A stretch of DNA of 15,647 bases from Cuniculiplasma sp. (GTDB lineage: Archaea > Thermoplasmatota > Thermoplasmata > Thermoplasmatales > Thermoplasmataceae). Both the position numbers and the translations under genes were made by a program. The notes beneath the pieces were generated by a model. It did not search any database. It saw only the letters and a program-made list of their open reading frames with translations, and had not been told where the DNA came from. Position 1 is the first letter of the stretch. Every line of letters begins with the position of its first letter. This document shows positions 6,791 through 13,354 of this stretch, piece after piece. The DNA lies in the NCBI GenBank assembly GCA_023256455.1, contig JAGDXN010000013.1, positions 10,585-26,231 of the forward strand, given 5' to 3'.

Positions 6791-9149
6791 AGAAAAAGTT
6801 ATCCAGAGTGCTTCCATTATTCCTTTGAGGCATTTTTTTCTTTTCGCCCTTTTTGCCTGAAGTCAGATTTAGAGGTTTTCCAAGGCTTTCCAGAACCCTG
6901 TTTACAGTTTCCTCCACCCTTCTGGCATAGTACTGCCAGTCCGGCTCATCCTTAAAATCTTCACCGTCAACATAGGGCTCCACCTCCTGGGGCGTAACAT
7001 TACTGTCAGTTACAATCCAGGAAACCTTCATGCCTGGAATAAATCTTTCACCCCTTTCCTGAAGTTTTCTTGCCGCCCTTACGTTTGCCATGGAATCTGC
7101 ATTGGCATAGGAGTTTTCATCCTTTACTGATCTTGATATGACCAGTTTTTCAATTCCCAGAGATCTGTCACCTTCAAGCAGCCTTCTCACAATATCCTCT
7201 GCATATGTTCTTGCCCCTTCTATATCCCTTTTCATAAGGTAATCAAACACGGTCTGCAAGGCCTCACTCTGGAGATCAAAGGAATCAGTCCTCCTGACCT
7301 CATATCCTCTGACCAGCATCTGTCCCCTATCCTGTTCGGGATAAACAATTGTTCCAACATATCTTTTCTTGGCACCATGGGAAAAGAAGGGGTCCATAAT
7401 CTTTTCAAATTCAATAATGACATTCAGTTTTTTTGATATATCTGACGATAGCTGTTTTCCAAGGGCAACAGCATCAGCCACATTCTCCTTTTTTGATTCA
7501 ATGAAAACACTATCTGTATCTCCATATATGACTCTGAAGCCATCTTTCTTCAGATCCCCTATGAGATTGAGTATGGTCTCTCTTGCGAAGGCAGTTACGG
7601 AAGCACCAAGTTCAGGATTTGTGAACCGATAGAAGGCTGAGGCAAGCACACCGTAGAATGTATTCATCAATATTTTGAGGGCATTCTGAACCCCATCCAG
7701 ATAGACCCTCTGGTCACCGGAGGCATTTTTCATCATCCTCTTTACCTCATCCCTTCTTTCCATCAGACTCCTTAACAATTCAGGTATTATTCCCTTCCTC
7801 ACGGAAGGATCAAGAAATTTTGCACCTGTGGGCGATATTATGGTCCCATCATTGCTCAGAGTTGAAAAGCAAATGTTGTATTTCATAATCATTGAGGGAT
7901 ACATGCTTTTAAAGTCAAGAACAACAACCATATCGTAAAGACCTGCTCCAATTGATTCAACATGACCTCCTTCTATTGCCCTGTCCTTTAAATTTGAAGA
8001 TGCAGTCATGGGGACCGCTATGCCTCTCCTATCTGCAAGTCTTATGAGAAGGGAATCCACATAATTGCTTGTTCCTCCGTTTGTGGTATCCTCCAGAGGA
8101 AGTTTTGTCACTGTGGACATAAACATGTTCCTTTCAACAACTCTCATCCTTTCCATAATCTGCCTGGTCAGATCGGCATCCTTAATGCAATAGTTAATGA
8201 CATCCTCAGGCCTGTTTTGATATTCCTCAACAATTCTGAGCCTGTCCACATCATCCTTTCCCTCATTGAGAAGTTCCTGGGCAACATAGTTCAAAGTCTC
8301 ATGCTTTGGATGCAAATACTTTTTTACATTCCACCATACATCGCTGATTATTCTTCCCTTTGCCCTCCAGAACTGGTTATTGATCCTTCTTCCCTTGCTT
8401 TTATCCCTTCCAATGTCAAGGCTCAGATTGTACTTCTTCATTCTATATTCTATAACTGGAAGATCATAGCCGTCAATATTGTACCCTATTAGAATATCTG
8501 GATCCTTTTCATATACAAGCCTGTTGAAATTTGTTAAAACCTCCTCTTCAGTTCCTGTAAGGCAGCCCTTCTCAATCTTTCCAGCTCCGTCATCAATGGA
8601 ATAACCTATTATGAGAATTCTTCCATATTCTTCACCATCTTCCGGGGGAAAGGCATTTTCAATATCAAAACTTAAAATTCTGATTGGTGGATTGAAATCA
8701 TCGGTATTTTTAATTCCATCCCATTCTGTTTCCATAACAATATCGGTGGAATATTGTTGCATATTCACCTCCCTGCCATCCACAACAACACAGGATCCCA
8801 GATCATGGTCATAAATGAATCTATGGTGGAAGGGGATATCTGCAGCCGCTATCCTTGAAACAAACAGTTTCCTTACTTCAGGCACCTTGTAAGGATGGCT
8901 TATGTATATCCTTTTAACATCTCTTATGGAGCCATCATACCATAATTTTTTGTCCTCCATTCTCTTAAATTCAGGATTGGCCCTTATTCCCCTTATCTCA
9001 GTTTCACTGGGTTCAATAACATCAAAGTAAGGGTCAAATCCACCACAGAGAACAGTTGCTGACCTGCCGTCTTCCAGTCTTCCGAAGAGTTCAATTCTTA
9101 TATCGTCAAGACGGTAGGATGCCGCAATGATTCTCATCCTTATTTGCAT
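6789..9149 (-). CDS. polB: Family B DNA polymerase with 3'-5' exonuclease
   Basis: A 786-residue replicative/repair DNA polymerase of archaeal family B. After the N-terminal domain (about 1-155), the proofreading exonuclease has Exo I FDIEN (D162, E164), Exo II GYNIDGYD (D226) and Exo III YCIKD (Y320, D324). The polymerase domain has motif A LDFKSMYPS (411-419, D412), motif B KILMNTFYG (492-500), motif C YGDTDS (542-547) and KKRY (594-597). All catalytic residues are present and the length matches the family. The last residues, GSTLDNFF, resemble a PCNA-interacting PIP box with the first Gln replaced by Gly, following a basic stretch (GKKGEKKK). The start at ATG 9149 agrees with a TATA element about 28 bases upstream. 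It is the first gene of an operon with the GGR-family reductase and EamA transporter; no functional link between the three is evident. Confidence 0.97.
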   Translation of the reverse strand: MQIRMRIIAASYRLDDIRIELFGRLEDGRSATVLCGGFDPYFDVIEPSETEIRGIRANPEFKRMEDKKLWYDGSIRDVKRIYISHPYKVPEVRKLFVSRIAAADIPFHHRFIYDHDLGSCVVVDGREVNMQQYSTDIVMETEWDGIKNTDDFNPPIRILSFDIENAFPPEDGEEYGRILIIGYSIDDGAGKIEKGCLTGTEEEVLTNFNRLVYEKDPDILIGYNIDGYDLPVIEYRMKKYNLSLDIGRDKSKGRRINNQFWRAKGRIISDVWWNVKKYLHPKHETLNYVAQELLNEGKDDVDRLRIVEEYQNRPEDVINYCIKDADLTRQIMERMRVVERNMFMSTVTKLPLEDTTNGGTSNYVDSLLIRLADRRGIAVPMTASSNLKDRAIEGGHVESIGAGLYDMVVVLDFKSMYPSMIMKYNICFSTLSNDGTIISPTGAKFLDPSVRKGIIPELLRSLMERRDEVKRMMKNASGDQRVYLDGVQNALKILMNTFYGVLASAFYRFTNPELGASVTAFARETILNLIGDLKKDGFRVIYGDTDSVFIESKKENVADAVALGKQLSSDISKKLNVIIEFEKIMDPFFSHGAKKRYVGTIVYPEQDRGQMLVRGYEVRRTDSFDLQSEALQTVFDYLMKRDIEGARTYAEDIVRRLLEGDRSLGIEKLVISRSVKDENSYANADSMANVRAARKLQERGERFIPGMKVSWIVTDSNVTPQEVEPYVDGEDFKDEPDWQYYARRVEETVNRVLESLGKPLNLTSGKKGEKKKMPQRNNGSTLDNFF

Positions 9150-9170
9150 TGATTTCCCATGCTATCCGGG

Positions 9171-9183
9171 ATTAAAATATATT
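9171..9183 (-). promoter_or_regulatory. TATA box of the polB operon
   Basis: Read on the minus strand this is an AATATATTTTAAT stretch centred about 28 bases before the polB ATG, which suits a leaderless or nearly leaderless archaeal transcript. It is the only good TATA candidate close to polB. Confidence 0.5.
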
Positions 9184-9210
9184 GCTTCAATCCACCTTAA
9201 GTATTATTCC

Positions 9211-9224
9211 ATTTAATATATAAT
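9211..9224 (+). promoter_or_regulatory. TATA box for the riboswitch-MFS transcript
   Basis: ATTTAATATATAAT is a strong archaeal TATA candidate. It predicts transcription starting near 9243, giving a leader of about 200 bases that contains the whole TPP aptamer. This contrasts with the apparently leaderless neighbouring genes. Confidence 0.5.
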
Positions 9225-9290
9225 AGCAGAACGTGTATGTAAGAGATTATAGATTCAGAAAGGGTTATCTTTTAAGAATGAATACCTTTT

Positions 9291-9376
9291 CAGTTCAGGG
9301 GAGCTGAAAGGCTGAGAGGACCCGTTGGGTCGACCCTATGAACCTGATCCGGGTAATGCCGGCGGAGGGATGAAAT
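9291..9376 (+). promoter_or_regulatory. TPP (thiamine pyrophosphate) riboswitch aptamer, THI element
   Basis: The conserved core is plain: CAGGGGAGC (9297-ish on), CTGAGA at 9312-9317, an ACCC followed by TATGAACCTGATC (9333-9349), and CCGGGTAATGCCGGCGGAGGGA ending at 9370. The closing stem P1 pairs TTCA (9294-9297) with TGAA (9371-9374), and the variable P3 arm forms a GACCC/GGGTC hairpin (9319-9323 with 9327-9331). Binding of TPP should control the MFS gene that starts about 65 bases downstream. TPP riboswitches are uncommon in archaea and, to my knowledge, known mainly in Thermoplasmata ahead of thiamine-related transporters. Confidence 0.95.
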
Positions 9377-9407
9377 GATAGATTGGTTCATTTATATACG
9401 GAAGGAT

Positions 9408-9442
9408 TTGCCTGCTATTTTGTATAAATTTAAAGTAGGTGG
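9408..9442 (+). promoter_or_regulatory. Candidate expression platform: helix covering the MFS ribosome binding site
   Basis: CCTGCT (9411-9416) can pair with AGTAGG (9434-9439), which holds the Shine-Dalgarno core of the MFS gene; G-U pairs extend the helix to 9408-9410 with 9440-9442. Upstream, AAATGA (9373-9378) can pair with TCATTT (9388-9393), competing with P1, and ATTTATATAC (9390-9399) with GTATAAAT (9422-9429). These are hand-found helices; the switching direction is not settled. Confidence 0.4.
9437..9442 (+). promoter_or_regulatory. Ribosome binding site of the MFS gene
   Basis: AGGTGG lies 5 bases before TTG at 9448, favouring that start over the overlapping GTG at 9439. It is also the element that a downstream riboswitch helix could hide. 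Confidence 0.55.
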
Positions 9443-10731
9443 TTTTGTTGAGTATTGACAGGAAGAGTTTATTCACTTCCACCTCACTTTCCTTCGCCTT
9501 CTGGGGTGTTATCGCCACACTGGGTCCCCTGGTTGCATCAGGATCCATTATAAGCGGATTGACCCATAATCAGAAGGTATTTTTCCTTTTAATTGGGCCC
9601 ATAACTGTTCCGGCGGGCAATGTGATTATGGGATTTCTTGCAGATAGGATAGGCAGAAGATCTGTTTTTACCCTTACCATGCTCCTATATTCCATTGGAA
9701 TAGTTATAATAAGTTTAAGTTACACTCTCATACCTCTGGCTGCAGGGCTAATCCTTGCAGAGTTTGGGGTTGGAGGTGAAGAGCCGTCATCCCTTTCTCT
9801 TGTCGCAGAGGAGACGAAAATTAAGGAAAGGCCAAGGTGGCTCACAATAATCACAAATTTCAACAACATTGGCAGTGCACTGACGGCGGCACTGTTCTTT
9901 GTTGTTATCAATGACTTTTACGACAGAATTATTCTTCTGGCATCCTCCCTTACCATAATTCTGAGCATATTCATACTCAGGCAGTGGCTCAATGAATCAA
10001 CCATATGGAAAAAACATGCCGGAACCAATTATGATGGAGAGAAGATAGAGGTATATGAAGAGAGTGGAGTATCCACTTTTTGGCAAGATAAAAAATCCAA
10101 TCAAGAGGAAGAAAATGAAGGAGATGTAAACGAATCTTATGAAGAGGGGAGAAAAATCAGCCCATCCTTCCTCTCATCCTATATTTTCCTTGGAATCATA
10201 GGAATTTCCCAGTATCTCACATTCGGCCTGATGGCCTATGTAATCGCTCCAATTGAATTTCCCAGTTCATCCCAGGATAACGAAATAATATTCGTTGCCC
10301 TTCTTGGGGCATCAGTGGCAGGATTTTTTGCAGCACCTCTTGTTTCAGGAAGGAGGAAGAATTACACTCTTTACTCATTCATGTTTGGATTCATAACCAT
10401 GCTTCTCATTATCCTGCTGCTTCCATACCTTTCCAATATGATAATATTTCTACCCCTTCTCTTCGCAAATATGTTTATGAGCGAATTTGCATGGGCATCA
10501 AGGTCCGTACTTGAACCTGAACTTTTCAGCACAAAATACAGATCAACGTCCATTGGTTTTGTGAGGCTCTGGCCCATGATTGCCTATCCAATCTTTACAT
10601 ATCTCACAAGTTCCATGAATCTTGAGGATTTTCTAATAACCAATGCATTTTTATGGGGCATGGGTTTTGCAGCAGCCCTGTTCTGGTATGGCTTCGGTGT
10701 GGAAACCTACAATGCAACCATGGATTACTGA
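9439..10731 (+). CDS. MFS transporter under TPP riboswitch control, probable thiamine-related importer
   Basis: A 430-residue major facilitator superfamily protein with about 12 membrane segments. The loop 2-3 signature GFLADRIGRRS is at 65-75, and EFGVGGEEPSSLSLVAEE (108-125) resembles the fourth-fifth segment region of sugar-porter/metabolite-H+ symporter-type MFS proteins. The central cytoplasmic loop (about 183-241) is long, hydrophilic and very acidic (NQEEENEGD). Control by a TPP riboswitch points to uptake of thiamine or a precursor; similar Thermoplasma proteins have been proposed as thiamine transporters from comparative genomics. The start is uncertain: GTG at 9439 overlaps the AGGTGG element, whereas TTG at 9448 sits 5 bases after it and is the better candidate, shortening the protein by three residues. 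A T-run follows the stop directly. Confidence 0.9.
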   Translation: MVLLSIDRKSLFTSTSLSFAFWGVIATLGPLVASGSIISGLTHNQKVFFLLIGPITVPAGNVIMGFLADRIGRRSVFTLTMLLYSIGIVIISLSYTLIPLAAGLILAEFGVGGEEPSSLSLVAEETKIKERPRWLTIITNFNNIGSALTAALFFVVINDFYDRIILLASSLTIILSIFILRQWLNESTIWKKHAGTNYDGEKIEVYEESGVSTFWQDKKSNQEEENEGDVNESYEEGRKISPSFLSSYIFLGIIGISQYLTFGLMAYVIAPIEFPSSSQDNEIIFVALLGASVAGFFAAPLVSGRRKNYTLYSFMFGFITMLLIILLLPYLSNMIIFLPLLFANMFMSEFAWASRSVLEPELFSTKYRSTSIGFVRLWPMIAYPIFTYLTSSMNLEDFLITNAFLWGMGFAAALFWYGFGVETYNATMDY

Positions 10732-10744
10732 TTTTTTAAAAAAT
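10731..10744 (+). terminator. T-run/palindrome after the MFS gene
   Basis: A perfect 14-base AT palindrome, ATTTTTTAAAAAAT, begins at the last base of the MFS stop codon. A second near-palindrome follows at 10763-10779. Archaeal RNA polymerase terminates at T-runs, so these are likely termination sites. The rest of the gap to 10924 holds the promoter for the next gene and nothing else I recognise. Confidence 0.5.
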
Positions 10745-10880
10745 ACACATGTGTGGAAATCTAAATTTTTAAAAAATTTCTGGAAATATTTCGGTACCTT
10801 TCATTTAAAGCAATCAAACTGAAAATTACATTTTAACATTCTTGAATTATTAAATGGCATAAAGTTTTATGAACCGGCAA

Positions 10881-10894
10881 ATTATTATAATACC
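10881..10894 (+). promoter_or_regulatory. TATA box for the SHMT-like/CBS operon
   Basis: ATTATTATAATACC is centred about 38 bases before the ATG at 10925. It predicts a short leader of roughly a dozen bases, which would include the GAGG at 10914-10917, 7 bases before the ATG. Confidence 0.45.
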
Positions 10895-10924
10895 GTGAAT
10901 GTGATTACATGAAGAGGATCAGAA

Positions 10925-12094
10925 ATGGCACCTATGGTTGATATTGTTGACAGATATGAAAGGTTTAGAAGAAATGTTTTAAATTTACAGGCTTCGGAGA
11001 ACTTTATCTGTTCCCACGTCAGAATGGCACTGGGATCTGATCTGGCAGCAAGATATTCCCATATTATGCCGGATGGAAGGAACGCCTATGGGGGCACGGA
11101 AAAAATTGAGGAGATCTACCATGAGGCAGAAAGTTCCATAAAAACACTGTTCAAATCAAAGTTTGCAGAAATCAGACCAACAGGGGGCCATATAGCGGCA
11201 GAAATATGCATTCTTTCCTCGGTTAATAAGGGCGGAACATTCATGGCCATTCCTGAGGAATTTGGAGGATATACGGGATATATGCAATCTTACCTGCCTG
11301 ATATGTTCTCAATGAAGTATGAACCAATTCCATATAACGATATCACTCAGGAAATCAAATACGATGAACTGGAAAAAAGGGCAAAGGAGGTAAAGCCTGA
11401 AGCCATAGTTCTTGGTCAATCCTTCTTTGTGAGGCATTATGATCTTAAGAGAATAAGGGAGATTGCGGATTCTGTAAATTCAAAGATTCTTTATGATGGG
11501 TCCCACCCCATGGGACTCATAGCTGGAAAAAAGTTTCAACCGGATGCCCTCACATACTCTGATGTGCTTTATGGATCAACCCACAAAACATTCTTTGGTC
11601 CACAGGGTGGAATAATACTTACCAACAATGAGGAACTTTTCAATAAAATTGAAACCAATACGGTCTGGAAAACCTTCGACAATTACCATCCAAACCACGT
11701 GGCGGCCCTTGGAATTGCAGCTCAGGATCTGATACAGTTCGGTGAAAGCTATGCCTCATGGGTTGTATCAAACTCCCAGAATCTGGCAAGAACCCTTGAG
11801 GACTCAGGCATAGGTGTAAAATACTCTCCATGGTATACAGAATCCCACCAGGTGATCCTTTCAAAGGAAAACAATGAAAAGTTTGGGAGTTTCAAGGAAA
11901 TAAGCAGGAAACTGGCAAACAATAACATAATCGTGGATACGGAAGGGAGAATAGGAACATCAGAAATAACAAGGCTTGGCCTGACAGATATGATGAAGGT
12001 AGGCCAGGTTGTATCTGATGGCATAAAGGGAAAGGATGTAAGAAAGGATGTCACAGAGATATTGAGAAATACCGGTGTAAAATACTGCAGGTGA
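10925..12094 (+). CDS. Divergent serine hydroxymethyltransferase-family PLP enzyme
   Basis: A 389-residue fold-type I PLP enzyme of the SHMT family, shorter than the roughly 415-430 residues usual for SHMT. Family marks: QASENF (22-27), AYGGTEKIEE (54-63), YDGSH (190-194; D191 under the PLP ring and H194), GSTHKTFFGPQGG (217-229; Schiff-base K221) and RIGTSEITRLG (342-352; R342 for the substrate carboxylate). Compared with E. coli SHMT, the catalytic Glu of YAEGYP is replaced (YSHIMP, H46), the Tyr-Tyr before GG is Ala-Tyr, the PLP-stacking GGHLTHG loop is EFGGYTGY, and GPRGG is GPQGG. It may thus be a true archaeal SHMT with an altered mechanism, or a related aldolase/decarboxylase. GAGG lies 7 bases before ATG. 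Its stop overlaps the GTG codon of the CBS gene frame by 4 bases. Confidence 0.85.
   Translation: MAPMVDIVDRYERFRRNVLNLQASENFICSHVRMALGSDLAARYSHIMPDGRNAYGGTEKIEEIYHEAESSIKTLFKSKFAEIRPTGGHIAAEICILSSVNKGGTFMAIPEEFGGYTGYMQSYLPDMFSMKYEPIPYNDITQEIKYDELEKRAKEVKPEAIVLGQSFFVRHYDLKRIREIADSVNSKILYDGSHPMGLIAGKKFQPDALTYSDVLYGSTHKTFFGPQGGIILTNNEELFNKIETNTVWKTFDNYHPNHVAALGIAAQDLIQFGESYASWVVSNSQNLARTLEDSGIGVKYSPWYTESHQVILSKENNEKFGSFKEISRKLANNNIIVDTEGRIGTSEITRLGLTDMMKVGQVVSDGIKGKDVRKDVTEILRNTGVKYCR
12089..12094 (+). promoter_or_regulatory. Ribosome binding site of the CBS gene
   Basis: AGGTGA overlaps the SHMT-like gene's stop and lies 5 bases before ATG at 12100, making that ATG the likelier start than GTG at 12091. 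It implies translational coupling. Confidence 0.6.
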
Positions 12095-13197
12095 AATATA
12101 TGAAGACAGTTGAAGATATAATGACGGCAAACCCGCTTGCCATAGACGATGAGGAAAACGTATCCCTCGCAATGAAGAGGATGAGGGAAAATTCCATAGC
12201 CCAGCTTCCCATACTTTCAAAGGGAAAATACGAAGGAATGATAAGTTACAGGGAACTTCTGAGAAGGAAGAGCCTGCACATGAATTCCAAGGTGAGAAAT
12301 TTCGCAATGAACCCTCCTGTCTTAAGCAAGAGCAACACCATAAGAGAAGCCATAGTGCTTTTGAAGGACACATCCCTTGGGGCACTGCCTGTGCTTGAAA
12401 AGGGAAAGCTCATAGGTCTAGTTTCAAGAACAGATATAGTGAAAAACATAAGCGAATTTGATGAAGTGAACCAGTTTCAGGCACAGGACGTGATGAATGA
12501 ACCCTTCAGCGTTTATCTGGACGAGGATGTGGAAAGCGCCCTTGAGAAGATAAGGGAACACGATGTGGATATGATACCCGTGGTTGACAAAAACGAGACA
12601 GTCCAGGGTGTTGTCAGGCTTGAAAGCGTTGCAGATTATGACATAATAAGCAAGGAAAAGATGGGAAGCGGAGATTTCAGCCAGAAGGAAAAGATGGAAA
12701 TAATTGTAAAATCTGTGATGGAACCTGCCATATTCGCCTTCGAGGAAGATAGGCTTACCACAGCATGTGATCTCATGGTTAAAAACCATCTCCATCATCT
12801 GCCTGTTTGCAACAAGGGCTCAAAGTTAACTGGAATCCTTGGCATTGATGATGTCATAAACATACTTTCATCAGAGGGTGAATCAGAGGGATTGCTCATA
12901 AACATATCCGGCCTTTCTTCAGGCGACACTGACCTTTATGAAACCATATACGCAATGGCCGACAAATTTGTACCCAGGTTTTCCAGAGTTTTGAATTTGA
13001 AGGGTGCATCCCTGAACATTCACGTGATCAAATATCACGGAGAGGAAGGTAGAATCAAATATTCCATAAGAACAAGGCTTCTTGCAAGAAAGACAAACCT
13101 CACAGTGAGCAGTTCAGGATGGAACCTTGGGAAGGTCATGTCGGATATATTCGAGACCTATGAGAAGAGGGTAAAGAAGGAAATGGGAAAGGAATAA
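12091..13197 (+). CDS. Four-CBS-domain protein with C-terminal S30AE/HPF-like domain
   Basis: A 368-residue soluble protein. CBS pairs bind adenine nucleotides or related ligands; four motifs are visible at about 7-58 (VEDIMTANPLAI), 67-119 (LGALPVLEKGKLIGLVSRTDI), 131-183 (VMNEPFSVYLDEDV) and 206-259 (SVMEPAIFAFEED), forming two Bateman modules. Residues 267-368 are not CBS. Their predicted order, strand (LLINISGL), helix (LYETIYAMADKFVPRFSRV), strand (SLNIHVIKYH), strand (KYSIRTRLLA), strand (LTVSSSGW), helix (LGKVMSDIFETYEKRVKK), matches the ribosome-hibernation S30AE domain of HPF/RaiA, including the final aromatic, acidic-basic helix. A role in nucleotide-sensed ribosome idling is plausible but inferred. 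The better start is ATG at 12100 (three codons in), with AGGTGA 5 bases upstream overlapping the SHMT-like stop. Confidence 0.88.
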   Translation: MKYMKTVEDIMTANPLAIDDEENVSLAMKRMRENSIAQLPILSKGKYEGMISYRELLRRKSLHMNSKVRNFAMNPPVLSKSNTIREAIVLLKDTSLGALPVLEKGKLIGLVSRTDIVKNISEFDEVNQFQAQDVMNEPFSVYLDEDVESALEKIREHDVDMIPVVDKNETVQGVVRLESVADYDIISKEKMGSGDFSQKEKMEIIVKSVMEPAIFAFEEDRLTTACDLMVKNHLHHLPVCNKGSKLTGILGIDDVINILSSEGESEGLLINISGLSSGDTDLYETIYAMADKFVPRFSRVLNLKGASLNIHVIKYHGEEGRIKYSIRTRLLARKTNLTVSSSGWNLGKVMSDIFETYEKRVKKEMGKE

Positions 13198-13209
13198 GGC
13201 TTAATTTCC

Positions 13210-13216
13210 TTTTTTT
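13210..13216 (+). terminator. T-run terminator after the CBS gene
   Basis: A run of seven T follows the CBS stop by 12 bases, the usual form of an archaeal terminator. The remaining 13217-13354 is AT-rich spacer between convergent genes. Confidence 0.5.
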
Positions 13217-13332
13217 ATTAAACTGCTCGTAGAGTTCTTTCAAAAGTGTTTAAATTTGTCAATCTCTTTTTACCAGTTAAAAATAATCTTCAAATTGATA
13301 TGAAATTATAAAATATACTTTTCAGGCTATTC

Positions 13333-13338
13333 AAAAAA
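13333..13338 (-). terminator. T-run terminator after the aminopeptidase gene
   Basis: Six A on the plus strand make a T6 run on the minus strand, starting 16 bases past the aminopeptidase stop at 13355. With the opposite T-run at 13210 it gives each convergent gene its own terminator. Confidence 0.45.
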
Positions 13339-13354
13339 TATTGTATTTTAAAGT

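Noticed and set aside
9336..9548. 70-residue minus-strand frame across the riboswitch
   Set aside because: It is antisense to conserved aptamer sequence and the MFS start, and has no recognisable protein features.
10732..10924. Small RNA or C/D-box RNA gene in the gap
   Set aside because: AT palindromes and CACATGTG are visible, but no C box/D box pair, no tRNA-like fold and no GC-rich element stands out from the background.
11749..12385. Minus-strand frames of 101 and 141 residues across the SHMT-like/CBS junction
   Set aside because: Antisense shadows; the plus strand carries two well-supported proteins there.
13198..13354. Hidden gene or RNA between the convergent genes
   Set aside because: Only AT-rich sequence with T-runs on each strand; no open frame with a start signal and no stable hairpin seen.
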